Assembly: GCF_010731115.1 (NCBI RefSeq)
Contig: NZ_AP022616.1
Span: 4,030,001-4,094,000 of the forward strand
Source of the DNA: Mycolicibacterium phocaicum
Lineage (GTDB): Bacteria > Actinomycetota > Actinomycetes > Mycobacteriales > Mycobacteriaceae
Direction of reading: 5' to 3'
DNA: 64,000 nt
Under the pieces are notes generated by a model. It saw only the letters and a program-made list of their open reading frames with translations. It did no database searches and was not told the origin of the DNA. Shown here one piece after another: positions 17,126 to 26,287 of the stretch (position 1 is the first letter of the stretch; each line of letters opens with the position of its first letter). A program made the translations under genes and the position numbers.

Positions 17126-17761
17126 TCAGGCGCCGTAGATGCTGGTCAGCCAGATGTGGGTGAGGGTGTCCACGACGTCGTCGTGGGCGACGGCCCCGGG
17201 CTCGCCGGCCAGCGTCGCCATGATCATGCGCTCGTTCATCAGGTTCAGCGAAGTTGCCAGGTCCCGGGCGGGCAGCGTCTGAGGCGCGGCGCCGCGCGAG
17301 CGTTCCGCGGTGATCAGGGCGGCGGTCAGGTTGATCCACTTCTGCATGAGGCCGGCCCAGACCTCGTGGAACTCGGGAACTGTTCTGACGGCCTCGACGC
17401 CGGCTCGGGCGGTGGCCGGGTGGGAGCCGAACGAGCTGAAGAAGATCTCGATGCCGTGCCGGATGGCCTCTTTGGGGTCGGCCGGCATGTCTTCGAGTGC
17501 GCCGTCGAAGCCGGTGTCGGCGCGCTTGATCAGCGGATCGAGCAGCGACAGCAGGACTGCTTCCTTCGATGCGAAGTAGAAGTAGAACGTCGGTCGCGAG
17601 ATGCCGGCCCCTTTGGCCAGGTCATCGACGGAAATCGCGGAGAAGGAGCGCTGCTGCAGCAGGGTGGTCGCGGTGGCCAGGATCGCCGCTTCGCGGTCGT
17701 CGCCGGAGGGTCGAGTCGCGCGTCGGCCCCGGGGTGTCCGGGTCTGTGCGGCGGTACTCAC
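17126..17761 (-). CDS. ethR: TetR-family repressor EthR
   Basis: A 211-residue TetR repressor that controls the divergent ethA. The N-terminal helix-turn-helix is at about residues 40-65 (SVDDLAKGAGISRPTFYFYF); the C-terminal domain is the all-helical ligand pocket that in M. tuberculosis binds ethionamide boosters. GTG start at 17761. The 78-base gap to ethA holds two inverted repeats that are the likely operator. Confidence 0.92.
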   Translation of the reverse strand: MSTAAQTRTPRGRRATRPSGDDREAAILATATTLLQQRSFSAISVDDLAKGAGISRPTFYFYFASKEAVLLSLLDPLIKRADTGFDGALEDMPADPKEAIRHGIEIFFSSFGSHPATARAGVEAVRTVPEFHEVWAGLMQKWINLTAALITAERSRGAAPQTLPARDLATSLNLMNERMIMATLAGEPGAVAHDDVVDTLTHIWLTSIYGA

Positions 17762-17791
17762 GCAGCTGAGCCTAACAGTTCGTCGAGTTTT

Positions 17792-17826
17792 TCAACACAC
17801 CGTTGACCGACTCAACACTGTGTTGA
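17792..17826. promoter_or_regulatory. EthR operator: two inverted repeats
   Basis: TCAAC (17792-17796) faces GTTGA (17802-17806), and TCAACAC (17812-17818) faces GTGTTGA (17820-17826). The two palindromes have centres 20 bases apart, about two helical turns, on one DNA face. This suits the cooperative binding of several EthR dimers known in M. tuberculosis. Confidence 0.8.
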
Positions 17827-17839
17827 TACCGTCGGTACC

Positions 17840-19309
17840 ATGATCGAACACTTCGATGTTGTCATCGTCGGTGCCGGCATCTCCGGCATCAGCACCGCCT
17901 GGCACCTCCAGGACCGCTGCCCCACCAAGAGCTACGTGATCCTCGAGCGCCGGGAGAACATCGGTGGCACCTGGGACCTGTTCAAGTACCCGGGCATCCG
18001 CTCGGACTCCGACATGTTCACCCTCGGCTTCCGGTTCAAGCCGTGGGCGTCGGCGAAGTCGATCGCCGACGGCCAGCACATCTGGGACTACATCAACGAG
18101 GCGGCCGACGAGAACGGCATCCGCCAGCACATCCGGACCGGCCAGCGCGTCACCTCGGTGGACTGGTCCGACGCCGACAACCGCTGGACCATCGACATCG
18201 AGGTCGCCGGTGAAGCGAAGCAGATCACCGCATCGTTCCTGTCGGTGTGTAGCGGCTACTACAACTACGACGAGGGCTACTCGCCCGAGTTCCCGGGTGC
18301 GGCCGACTTCAAGGGCCAGATCATCCACCCGCAGCACTGGCCCGAGGACCTGGATTACACCGGCAAGAACGTCGTCGTGATCGGTTCCGGCGCAACGGCC
18401 GTCACACTGATCCCGTCGCTGGTGAACGGCGGCGCCGGCCACGTGACCATGCTGCAGCGCTCGCCCACCTACATCGGCGCGCTGCCGCTGGAGGACCCGA
18501 TTGCCAAACAGACCAACAAGTACCTGCCGAAGCACCTGGCGCACTTCACGAACCGCTGGAAGCAGATCGGCTACAGCACCGTGCAGTATCAACTCGCCCG
18601 CAAGTTCCCGGCGGTGTTCAAGAAGGCGCTGCGCCAGATGGCCGAGCGTCGACTGCCGGAAGGCTTCGACTACGACAAGCACTTCAGCCCGCGCTACAAC
18701 CCGTGGGACGAGCGAGTTTGCTTGGCGCCCAATGGCGATCTGTTCAAGGCCATCCGTTCGGGCAAGGCGGGCGTCGTCACCGACACCATCGAGACCTTCA
18801 CCGAGGACGGCATCAAGCTGAGCTCCGGCGAGGTCCTGCAGGCCGACATCATCGTCACCGCAACGGGTTTGAACATGCAGCTGTTCGGTGGCGCCGTCGC
18901 CCACCGCAACGGTGAGCCCATCGACCTGCCCTCGAGCATGACCTACAAGGGCCTCATGCTCTCGGGTGTGCCGAACATGGCGATCACCTTCGGGTACACC
19001 AACGCGTCCTGGACGCTCAAGGCCGACCTGGTTTCCGAGTTCATCTGCCGCGTGCTGAACTACATGGACGCCAACGGTTTTGACCGCGTCGAGCCGCAGC
19101 ACCCGGGTGGCAGCGTGGACGAGCTGCCGTTCATGGACTTCACCCCCGGCTACTTCAAGCGGGCCATGGACAGCCTGCCCAAGTCGGGTTCGGAAGCGCC
19201 GTGGAAGCTCAAGCAGAACTACTTCTTCGACATGCGGACCATCCGGTACGGCAAGGTCGACGAGCAGGCTCTGCAGTTCACGAAACACCGGGTTGCCGTG
19301 AACGCCTAG
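17840..19309 (+). CDS. ethA: Baeyer-Villiger monooxygenase EthA
   Basis: A 489-residue FAD/NADPH monooxygenase, the same length as M. tuberculosis EthA, which activates ethionamide and oxidises ketones to esters. FAD site: VIVGAGISGIS at residues 8-18. Baeyer-Villiger fingerprint FKGQIIHPQHW (FxGxxxHxxxW). NADPH site: VVIGSGATAV. Divergent from ethR and presumably repressed by it. A perfect 18-base-pair terminator stem follows. The large frame on the opposite strand is a shadow. Confidence 0.95.
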   Translation: MIEHFDVVIVGAGISGISTAWHLQDRCPTKSYVILERRENIGGTWDLFKYPGIRSDSDMFTLGFRFKPWASAKSIADGQHIWDYINEAADENGIRQHIRTGQRVTSVDWSDADNRWTIDIEVAGEAKQITASFLSVCSGYYNYDEGYSPEFPGAADFKGQIIHPQHWPEDLDYTGKNVVVIGSGATAVTLIPSLVNGGAGHVTMLQRSPTYIGALPLEDPIAKQTNKYLPKHLAHFTNRWKQIGYSTVQYQLARKFPAVFKKALRQMAERRLPEGFDYDKHFSPRYNPWDERVCLAPNGDLFKAIRSGKAGVVTDTIETFTEDGIKLSSGEVLQADIIVTATGLNMQLFGGAVAHRNGEPIDLPSSMTYKGLMLSGVPNMAITFGYTNASWTLKADLVSEFICRVLNYMDANGFDRVEPQHPGGSVDELPFMDFTPGYFKRAMDSLPKSGSEAPWKLKQNYFFDMRTIRYGKVDEQALQFTKHRVAVNA

Positions 19310-19325
19310 TTCTCTGTCCGATAAT

Positions 19326-19367
19326 CGCGAAAACCCCCAAAATCAAAGGATTTTGGGGGTTTTCGCG
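19326..19367. terminator. 18-bp perfect hairpin between ethA and the convergent rraA-like gene
   Basis: The arms 19326-19343 and 19350-19367 are exact reverse complements around a CAAAGG loop. The right arm contains GGGGGTTTT, so it can act as an intrinsic terminator for ethA, and the mirror CCCCCAAAA serves the other strand. Confidence 0.85.
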
Positions 19368-19597
19368 TGCGCTCGCCGGGCGATACCGGTCGGAATGTCC
19401 GCGTTGCAGGCAGTTTGGTGTCGAGGGTGCGCGCAGATCGTCAGATCCGCGATTGAGACGCGCTGACGGCACAGTCGCGAGCCGCCTGCTGAGCGCTTGG
19501 CGAGCAAAGTCGGCGGGGTGGTGATCCTGCGCTGACGCCCACAAAATGCAACTAGCGAAGACCCTGGACGCCGGACCAATGTGAGGTCAGTAGCGCG

Positions 19598-20077
19598 TCA
19601 CGGTGTAACGACGACGATGCCGTCCTCGTCGCAATAGGCGATGTCGCCGGGGACGAAGGTGACGCCGCCGAAGGTCACCTCGACGTCGCGCTCACCCGCG
19701 CCGGTCTTGGTGCCCTTGCGGGGGTTGGTGCCCAGCGCCTTGATACCGACGTCGATGGTGCGCAGCGTCGACGCGTCGCGCACCGGTCCGTTGACGATGA
19801 CGCCCGACCAGCCGTTGTCGTGGGCGAGGCCGGCGATGATGTCGCCGACGAGTGCGGTGTGCATCGAGCCGTCGCCGTCGACCACCAGGACGCCGCCGTC
19901 GCCCGGCGTCGACAGGATCGACTTGAGCAGCGCGTTGTCCTGGAAGCACTTCACCGTGGTGATCGGGCCGGCGAACATGGTCCGACCGCCGTAGTTCTGC
20001 AACTGCAGATCGCAGCTACGGACGTCGGGATAGATCTCGTCGACGAGGTCGGCGGTGGCGCGGGGTTCGATGGTCAC
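19598..20077 (-). CDS. rraA: RraA-like protein (Rv3853 type)
   Basis: A 159-residue protein of the RraA/DlpA fold, annotated in M. tuberculosis as MenG or RraA (Rv3853). RraA binds RNase E and lowers its activity; relatives are 4-hydroxy-4-methyl-2-oxoglutarate aldolases. Visible family segments are [36 protein letters not shown] and [17 protein letters not shown] start. The old menaquinone methyltransferase name is not supported by the fold. Confidence 0.9.
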   Translation of the reverse strand: MTIEPRATADLVDEIYPDVRSCDLQLQNYGGRTMFAGPITTVKCFQDNALLKSILSTPGDGGVLVVDGDGSMHTALVGDIIAGLAHDNGWSGVIVNGPVRDASTLRTIDVGIKALGTNPRKGTKTGAGERDVEVTFGGVTFVPGDIAYCDEDGIVVVTP

Positions 20078-20101
20078 CCGCCGATTATCTCAGGGGCGAT
20101 G

Positions 20102-20536
20102 TCAGTCCGTGGCGCGGCGTCGGGCCAGCAGTACGACGAGCAGGGCCAGGACGCCCGCAGCGATCACCGCGGCCACCGGCACCGGCGAGCGTTGCGGAAC
20201 GGGCGGAGCCAGGTTGAGCACGGGCAGCGGTGCGGGCGCCGGGGCCTCAGGAGTCGAGGGTGGGGGAGCGGGGGTCTCGGGAGCCGGGGCCGCTGGTGGG
20301 GCGACCTTCGGCGGCGCCTTCTTCGCGGGCGCCTTCTTGGCCGGGGCGGTGGTGGCGGCCTTCTTGGCGGGCGTCTTCTTCGCGGGCGCCTTTTTCACTG
20401 CGGCCTTCTTGGCCGGAGCCTTTTTCGCCGGAGCCTTTTTGGCGGGCGCCTTTTTGGCAGGTGCCTTCTCGGCCGGCGTCTCTTTCGCGGGTACGCCGGG
20501 TAGCGACTCGTCCGGGGAATTCTGCTCGTCTGCCAT
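20102..20536 (-). CDS. hns: H-NS-like nucleoid/membrane protein with PAKKA repeats (Rv3852 type)
   Basis: A 144-residue protein: a short acidic start, then about ten lysine-rich PAKKA-type pentapeptides (residues ~16-75) like histone H1 tails, a Pro/Ala linker, and a C-terminal membrane helix (VAAVIAAGVLALLVVLLA) ending in Arg residues. This is the layout of M. tuberculosis Rv3852, named Hns, in which the repeats bind DNA and the helix anchors it to the membrane. The repeats make the DNA look repetitive; they are coding. Next to the Rv3850-like gene as expected. Confidence 0.9.
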   Translation of the reverse strand: MADEQNSPDESLPGVPAKETPAEKAPAKKAPAKKAPAKKAPAKKAAVKKAPAKKTPAKKAATTAPAKKAPAKKAPPKVAPPAAPAPETPAPPPSTPEAPAPAPLPVLNLAPPVPQRSPVPVAAVIAAGVLALLVVLLARRRATD

Positions 20537-20556
20537 GCGAATGCTCCTCCGGGCGG

Positions 20557-21213
20557 TTATGCCACTCCGAGGCGGGCCAGAACGTCTGCGTCGATGCCGT
20601 CGAGCTGGCTCTCGATCGCTGCGTGCGCGGTCCGCCGCTGCGGGGCGGGCATGTTCTCCGCTGCCGTCACTGCCGCGGACAGGTCGGCCAGCTTGCCCGA
20701 CAGTGTCGTCACGAACTGCTTGGTCTCGGCATCCTTGGGCTTGTTCTCGGCCACCTGGCGCAGCGAGCGCTCGGCGCCCGCGATGCGGGCGGACAACACG
20801 CCGCCGGCGCCGGAGAACTGCCCGATCTGGCTCAGCGGCACACCCAGCTGGTCCGCGCGGCGTTGGTCGATGACGCCGCGCGCGGCAATCGCGGCCCGGT
20901 ACGCCACCGGAACGACAACAGGGGCGAGGATTCGCGACACCATCAACAGCCGGCGAATCTTGGTCGGCGACAGCAGCTTGCCCTCACGGACCGCCTGCAG
21001 CTGGGTCTCAGCAACCTTGAGTGCCATCTTGTCGCCGTCCCGCTGGGCTTTGACGCCGGCCCGGTCCCGCTTCGTTTGCCGACGGCCGTCCGCTTTGATG
21101 CGCCGGGCCTCGTTCTTGGCGGACAGCCGTGCCTCGAGTTTTGCCTTCGCCTTGATCGCTTTCGCCTCGGCGCGACGGGTTGCCCGGCTCTTGCGTCGCT
21201 TGAACAGGCCCAT
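20557..21213 (-). CDS. Rv3850-like conserved protein
   Basis: A 218-residue protein with a very basic N-terminal coiled region (repeated KAKAKLEARL, RRQTKRDRAG) and a more hydrophobic middle (ILAPVVVPVAYRAAIAARG). No catalytic motif is seen. Length and place between the hns-like and espR genes agree with M. tuberculosis Rv3850. The hns-like gene starts 20 bases past its stop, so the pair is probably one transcript. Function unknown. Confidence 0.8.
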   Translation of the reverse strand: MGLFKRRKSRATRRAEAKAIKAKAKLEARLSAKNEARRIKADGRRQTKRDRAGVKAQRDGDKMALKVAETQLQAVREGKLLSPTKIRRLLMVSRILAPVVVPVAYRAAIAARGVIDQRRADQLGVPLSQIGQFSGAGGVLSARIAGAERSLRQVAENKPKDAETKQFVTTLSGKLADLSAAVTAAENMPAPQRRTAHAAIESQLDGIDADVLARLGVA

Positions 21214-21454
21214 TCCGGCTGACCTCCCGGTCGTCTCGACACGTGTGCACGATCTTGCTGCGATGGTGACGTCACCCTATCGTCCGTGAGCCGGAATCGG
21301 GCACCGGGTCTTGGGTCGAATTGCGCCGCAATTCGGGGGTGGAATTTCCCACATTTCTCGCTACTTTATCCAGCAAACAAAGTCCGGCGGCTGTGCGACA
21401 ATTATTCGGAATTCATCGGAGCGGGTTTTTGATGCCATGAAAGCAGAGGGACCG

Positions 21455-22981
21455 ATGGCGCCACGCCAACGAATAGCTACAGCTGCCGCTCTGATGGCAT
21501 CTGGGCTGTTGATCGCTGGCATGGGCGGCGCGAACGCCTTCGCTGATACGGCAGCTTCCGGGAGCGGATCGAGCGGCCACGGCGGCGGGGCTTCCCACGA
21601 GGGTACGAAGTCCGGCGGCAACTCAACCGCTGGTGGCGGGCCCAAGGCCCCGACGCGGCCGGCCAAGCCGACGGATGGCCAGTCGCAGACGCCGTCGACC
21701 GGTGGTACCGGTTCGGGCGGGAAAAAGGATAAGCGCGGCGGCTCCGGCGGCGTTGCTCACAGTGGCTCTGAAGCCGGTGTTCACGACCCCGGCAAAACCG
21801 GCGATTCCGGCAAGAATGCGTCGGAAAGTAATGCCCCCAGCAAACAAAACAATGCCACTTCTCCGGCGCGATCAGAGGATTCTGGAACCCCGAAGCCGGC
21901 CGCTGGCGAACATCAGCCGTCGGCCGGCTCGTCGACTCAGCAGAGCGAAGCCGGTACGGCGACCGGTACTACCGCCCCCGCGACGACGGGCGGCACGAGC
22001 CAGCCGGAACCGGCTGCCGCTACCGGTCCGACGCCCGCGGCCGCAGCCGCGGCCAGCCTCCCCGGGATCCGGCTTCCCAGCCTGACCAGCCTTCCCAACC
22101 TGTTGGGTCTGCCCGCCCTCTCCGGCCTGCCCAAGCTGCCCGGCCTGCCGACGGTTCCCACACCGGGGGGCGTCAAGCCGGGAAGCGGTTCGGACAGCCC
22201 TGCCGCGCCGGCCACCTCGCCCACCAAGACGCCGGTCAAGGCGACCCCGGCCGGGGCGACCACCAGCATCAACTTGATGGGGCTGACGTTCTCCCTGCCG
22301 ACCGCGGCCGTCCACACGACGTCGACCGGCGCCGTGCAGAGCATCGATCTGACGAAGATCCCCCTGGCGTCGCTGGTACCGCGACTGCCTCGGTGGGACC
22401 AGCTCCCGCAGCTGCCCGACATGTCGAACATCCCGGTGCTGGCGCAGCTCGCCGCGATTCCGGTGTTCGTCCTCGCCCACATCGAGCCGGTCTATGACTT
22501 CGTCGCAGGACTCACCAACGCGACGCTCGACGCCGCGACATCACTGCCGTTCATGCAGACGTCGCTTTCGATGCTGAGCGAGCAGGTCGTTCCGACCATG
22601 AACCTGAACGTCGGGCGTCCGAACCGCATGCCCACGGTCATGGCGAGCCTGCCGACAGCGCCGGTGCTGGAACCTCCGGCGTTCCCCGCGCTGAAACTGG
22701 ACAACCCGGTCGTGGTCAGCGCGCCGGCGGAAGTGCCTGCGGTGCGGTCACCGCAGCCGACCACATTCGGCACCAAGAACGAGATCATCGCCGAACCCGC
22801 TTTCCGCGCCGGATATCCTGACTACCTGCGTGCGGCCGGTCTCAGTGAGGTGGCGGCGGTGGCCGTCCCCGGCTTCACCGGCATCCTCATCCTGACCGGC
22901 GCTGGTGGGTTGGTCGGGTACCGGCAGGCGCGCGCTGGTCACGTGGTCCGCCGCAGCGGCACTGCACGATTTATGACCTGA
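21455..22981 (+). CDS. Secreted low-complexity envelope protein with C-terminal membrane anchor
   Basis: About 508 residues. A Sec signal peptide (ATAAALMASGLLIAGMGG then ANAFA) is followed by a Gly/Ser/Thr/Pro/Lys-rich disordered stretch of roughly 200 residues. A short LPxL repeat block (SLPGIRLPSLTSLPNLLGLP and onward) and a more ordered Pro/Val-rich part come next. A C-terminal hydrophobic helix (VPGFTGILILTGAGGLVGY) with Arg-rich end acts as stop-transfer. AGAGGG lies six bases before the ATG at 21455; the frame opens at 21311 but upstream residues do not look like protein. No enzyme domain. Probably wall-spanning and membrane-anchored. Confidence 0.72.
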   Translation: MAPRQRIATAAALMASGLLIAGMGGANAFADTAASGSGSSGHGGGASHEGTKSGGNSTAGGGPKAPTRPAKPTDGQSQTPSTGGTGSGGKKDKRGGSGGVAHSGSEAGVHDPGKTGDSGKNASESNAPSKQNNATSPARSEDSGTPKPAAGEHQPSAGSSTQQSEAGTATGTTAPATTGGTSQPEPAAATGPTPAAAAAASLPGIRLPSLTSLPNLLGLPALSGLPKLPGLPTVPTPGGVKPGSGSDSPAAPATSPTKTPVKATPAGATTSINLMGLTFSLPTAAVHTTSTGAVQSIDLTKIPLASLVPRLPRWDQLPQLPDMSNIPVLAQLAAIPVFVLAHIEPVYDFVAGLTNATLDAATSLPFMQTSLSMLSEQVVPTMNLNVGRPNRMPTVMASLPTAPVLEPPAFPALKLDNPVVVSAPAEVPAVRSPQPTTFGTKNEIIAEPAFRAGYPDYLRAAGLSEVAAVAVPGFTGILILTGAGGLVGYRQARAGHVVRRSGTARFMT

Positions 22982-23043
22982 CGGAATGGGTCTGCGGCAC
23001 AATTGATGGCAACCGTGCCAATCGCAGTGAAAGGGGGTTCGGC

Positions 23044-23535
23044 ATGCCCGCGAGCCGCCGTGTCACACGCGCAGTCAATTCGGTGCTGGATCTTGCCCCG
23101 CGACGTGGTGAAGTCTCACTTGCCCGTCTCGTCGAAGCGGTCAGTGAGGATCGTGGTCGCCCGATCGAGGTGACCATGGCCGACCTGCCGCCAGGGGTTT
23201 GTGGTCAGTGGCGCCAGTACAACGACCGCGATGTGTTCCTCTTGCAAAAGGGACTCCCGGCCGGGGACCGGACGCTCGCCCACGAGCTCGGCCACCTGGT
23301 TCTCGGTCATGAGGGTGTCTCCGTCGTCGAGGCCGCCCGGGACTCCATGGAACTGGCGAGTTCCGATCTCATCGGCTACATGCTGAATCAGCGGACCGGC
23401 TGTATGGGCCCGGCCGGCGAGGAAGCCGAACAGGAAGCCGAGGATTTCGCCGCGCTGCTGATCCATCGGCTCGGCCGGCTGCCTTCTGACCGCTCCTCGA
23501 TCGTTCAGATCCGTCTCGGCGAGGCGTTTGGTTGA
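23044..23535 (+). CDS. ImmA/IrrE-type metallopeptidase
   Basis: A 163-residue zinc peptidase of the ImmA/IrrE family. The HELGH motif is at residues 80-84 and a downstream acidic helix (EEAEQEAEDFAALL) supplies the third ligand, as in the family. Relatives cleave XRE-type repressors. AAAGGGGG precedes the ATG at 23044. The next gene starts inside its stop (TTGA), a coupled pair also seen in other actinobacteria. The nearby XRE-like gene is espR, but there is no evidence that it is a substrate. Confidence 0.85.
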   Translation: MPASRRVTRAVNSVLDLAPRRGEVSLARLVEAVSEDRGRPIEVTMADLPPGVCGQWRQYNDRDVFLLQKGLPAGDRTLAHELGHLVLGHEGVSVVEAARDSMELASSDLIGYMLNQRTGCMGPAGEEAEQEAEDFAALLIHRLGRLPSDRSSIVQIRLGEAFG

Positions 23536-24695
23536 TCATCTGGGTAATCGCCGGCCTGCTCGGCCTGGCGACCGGCCTTCGTATCGGTTGGGCACTGGTC
23601 AACAAGCAGTCGCTCGTCAGCGCGGCGATGATCGTCGCACTCGGCAGTCTGGGCTTGGTCGCGGCACTGAACTGGGAGCCGCTCACGCTGCTGCTCGACA
23701 CGATCCTGCATTGGCCGAACGTGTCCAGCATGCTCAGCCAGGTCGCGCTGATCGCCTGCGCCGCCGGCAGCTGCGTCATGATCACGTCGGCGTCGTCGAG
23801 TCGTAAGCCGCTGGCGATCCGCCGAATTGCCCTGGCGCAGTACAGCGTTGCCGCGGCGATCGCGGCACTGACGCTGGTGCTGTTCTTCTTGACGCCGCGC
23901 CAGCCCGAGATGGCGCCCGAGGAGTACCTGCGCCGCAATCTCGGGTCGGGCGGCAACTCGCTGTCCTGGCTGCTGCCGTTGCTGTACGTGCTGCTGGCGC
24001 TGACGCTGGTCGCGTGGGCCGGCGTGCGTAACTCGAACCGCACCCGGCGGGGCCGGGCCCTGTTCGTCTTCAGCGTCGGCATCGTGCTGATCGTGTTGGC
24101 CAGCGCCTTCATCTTGTTGCGGGCCGTGGGCAGCACCCAGCTGGTCGGCGTCGGCGCGGCGGCGACCATCCTCGGCTGCGCGATGCTCGTAGTGGCCAGC
24201 GGCTCGCTGCTGCCCAGCGTCGAAGACTGGTTCGGGGCGCGGCGCGAACTGCGGACCATCGCCCCGCTCCTGGCCGAATTGAGCCGTCGTCATCCGAACA
24301 TCGGGATCGGCGTGCGGCCCCGCGGGCCGCTGCTCTTCCGGGTGGCCGAACAGATGTCACTGATCTCCGACGCGCTGTACCTGGAGGCCACCGCGGTTCT
24401 GGACGGTGGCGCGACCGGGGACGGTCAGCACGTCGACGTGGCGCCTGATGTGCAGGCGCGGCGGGTGGCCAGCTGGATTTACGACGGCCGCAGCGGCCGG
24501 CCGAAGGGCGGATCGCGAACGAAGTTCCCCGGGCCGAGCTGGCTCAGACAGCCCGCGACCTATTCGGACCGAGAGTGGATTCTGGCGATTGCCGCGCAGT
24601 ACCGCGAACTGGATCGGCAGGGCAAGGCTGAGGCGACCGGAACCGCCGCCAAGGCGTCCGTCGGTCGGGTGAAAGCAGTACGACCAGCGGATTAA
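23532..24695 (+). CDS. MAB_1171c-type multi-pass membrane protein
   Basis: A 387-residue protein whose first ~240 residues form about seven membrane helices, followed by a soluble C-terminal domain (from about DWFGARREL). This matches what I know as the MAB_1171c family of putative transporters, often paired with ImmA/IrrE peptidases. The TTG start overlaps the peptidase stop by four bases. An operon of the two genes is likely; substrate or signal is unknown. It is convergent with espR. Confidence 0.75.
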   Translation: MIIWVIAGLLGLATGLRIGWALVNKQSLVSAAMIVALGSLGLVAALNWEPLTLLLDTILHWPNVSSMLSQVALIACAAGSCVMITSASSSRKPLAIRRIALAQYSVAAAIAALTLVLFFLTPRQPEMAPEEYLRRNLGSGGNSLSWLLPLLYVLLALTLVAWAGVRNSNRTRRGRALFVFSVGIVLIVLASAFILLRAVGSTQLVGVGAAATILGCAMLVVASGSLLPSVEDWFGARRELRTIAPLLAELSRRHPNIGIGVRPRGPLLFRVAEQMSLISDALYLEATAVLDGGATGDGQHVDVAPDVQARRVASWIYDGRSGRPKGGSRTKFPGPSWLRQPATYSDREWILAIAAQYRELDRQGKAEATGTAAKASVGRVKAVRPAD

Positions 24696-24743
24696 CGGAA
24701 TCCGCTGGTCGTAATGTGGTCGAGCCCGGTCGGGCTAACCGGG

Positions 24744-25142
24744 TCAGCTGTCGAGGTTCTCCTGGCGACGCAGCTCGTCAACCTTGTCAGCGAGGTCCTT
24801 CTTGGCTTCAGGGGACAGGCCGACGGTACGAGCGGCAATGCGGCGGATGCCCTCATCGCGCATGTTGGCCAGCCAGGTCAGTTCCTTGTCGAGCTTCTCG
24901 TAGTACTCGTCGTCGGTGAAGTAGGCCGGCTTGATCCGGAAGAAGTTGGCAAGCGCCGCCATGGTCGCGACGGACGGGTTGGTCCGGTTGCCCGAACGCA
25001 GCTGCGACAGGTAGGGGGCCGACATGGTCACACCCTCGGCCTTGAGTGCGGCGATGACCTCGGCAGATGTGTGAGCACCGCGTCCTGGCGGGTAGACGGT
25101 GTCAAACAGCCGGTTCAGCCGAGCGGCGAACGTCATGCTCAT
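24744..25142 (-). CDS. espR: Nucleoid-associated ESX-1 regulator EspR
   Basis: A 132-residue protein, the same length as M. tuberculosis EspR (Rv3849), and close to it throughout (FAARLNRLFDTVYPPGRG, then MSAPYLSQLRSGNRTNPS). The N-terminal helix-turn-helix binds DNA; the C-terminal helices dimerise. EspR activates the espACD operon for ESX-1 and acts broadly as a nucleoid protein. ATG at 25142; an ATG two codons later is also possible. Upstream lies a long gene-free region where autoregulation would act. Confidence 0.95.
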   Translation of the reverse strand: MSMTFAARLNRLFDTVYPPGRGAHTSAEVIAALKAEGVTMSAPYLSQLRSGNRTNPSVATMAALANFFRIKPAYFTDDEYYEKLDKELTWLANMRDEGIRRIAARTVGLSPEAKKDLADKVDELRRQENLDS

Positions 25143-25589
25143 CGGTTATTCCTCCACTTAGCGATATCTGCAGGCGTCAGTGTCACTATTTGCTGACTAT
25201 CGTAGCGAGAGTTGCGCCGAGAGCCAAGTGCAAACCACGGAAAACTCGATCCAGCTACCAAATTTGTCGGTTCAAAAGGCTGCGAGCTGCGGTTCTAAGG
25301 GTGGATCCCGGCGCCCGCCCACGGCCTGATGAGGCAAATTTTGACGCGTATGCTATTTTGCCCGGACCTCGGCTGCAAGTCGCGTCACAGTCTCTGTCGG
25401 GCGGTGGACGATTCAGCAATCCGGGTGCGGGGCGGTCGGTGTCGTCCAAGGTGTTTGCCGTTAGCGTACCGGCCATTAACCGGAGCGGCAGGACACGGCA
25501 ACCGCCCACGCTGCATGTGGAGCGCCCCGGCCCGCCGCCCGGTGACCTGGCGAAATCGCCGACTTCTTTGCTGTTAACCCACTGTTGGG
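25143..25589. other. 447-base gene-free region upstream of espR
   Basis: No convincing gene on either strand; frames that cross it are shadows without ribosome-binding sites. It should hold the espR promoter and 5' leader. AT-richer patches (such as GGCAAATTTTGACGCG near 25332) stand out from the surrounding GC. In M. tuberculosis a gene (Rv3848) lies here; it is absent. Confidence 0.6.
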
Positions 25590-26120
25590 TCAGGCGGCAA
25601 GCAGCATCGCCAGAATGGCGGTATCGGGGTGGCTGATGGGATCGACGCCGACCCTGCTGACCATCGAGGTGATGGTGCCGTCCGCCTCGGCTTCGACCCA
25701 GGCGGCCCGGTGATCGAGGCCAAGGTAAGGCAGCCCCGGTAAGAGGAGGCAGCCCGACGCGCGACCCCGGCACTCCGGGAGCGACGGGGTCGTCTCGGCG
25801 GGCGGATGGAGCATCAACAGCGCCGTCGGCTGGTGGTCGGCGAAGTATCCGGGTGTCACCGCCTCTTCGCCAACAACGGGCCCTTCGGCGAGAACGAGAC
25901 CGACCGTGCCGGGCTGTGGATGTTCTGGCAGTTCCTCGCGCGTACCGAAGACGGTGGTTGTTGCCAGCAACCCGGGCAGTGACGCGACCCGGACGGCGAC
26001 CATCAGTAGCTGAGCCCATTCCTTGGTGGAATCCGGCCACCGGCCCGACACCACGAACCCCTTCAATGCGCCGCCGGAATGAAACGGTGCAATCTCGACT
26101 GCTTGCCCAGACCTCTCCAT
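25590..26120 (-). CDS. Rv3847-like conserved protein
   Basis: A 176-residue soluble protein with no recognised catalytic motif, signal or membrane helix. Segments such as FVVSGRWPDSTKEWAQLLM and GYFADHQPTALLMLHPP are unplaced. Length and position between sodA and espR agree with M. tuberculosis Rv3847 (about 177 residues). ATG start at 26120. Function unknown. Confidence 0.75.
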   Translation of the reverse strand: MERSGQAVEIAPFHSGGALKGFVVSGRWPDSTKEWAQLLMVAVRVASLPGLLATTTVFGTREELPEHPQPGTVGLVLAEGPVVGEEAVTPGYFADHQPTALLMLHPPAETTPSLPECRGRASGCLLLPGLPYLGLDHRAAWVEAEADGTITSMVSRVGVDPISHPDTAILAMLLAA

Positions 26121-26287
26121 GGCTGCCCTCCGGTACCTCGATCAGCAATCTGTCGATACGGCAGTGGATCGCTGATTCCAGGGTGCGGCAGTGGCGCGTT
26201 AGCACGCAAGATGGCCCGAGTGCCAGAAGTGTCACGTGAGCTGAATGTGGCTTCCGGCTCGCGCGGTGGGCGCATCGGTGATACGAG

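Noticed and set aside
20340..20480. Repeat array in the hns-like gene, considered as a CRISPR or DNA repeat
   Set aside because: The units are 15-base codon repeats encoding PAKKA-type pentapeptides within one frame; there are no spacers.
24744..25142. espR as the dedicated regulator of the lanthipeptide island
   Set aside because: It is the conserved Rv3849 ortholog in its normal place 9 kb from the island; proximity to the EspH-like gene is probably coincidence.
25255..26235. A 326-residue minus-strand frame across the espR upstream region
   Set aside because: It overlaps the Rv3847-like gene in another phase and has an Arg/Gly-rich shadow composition.
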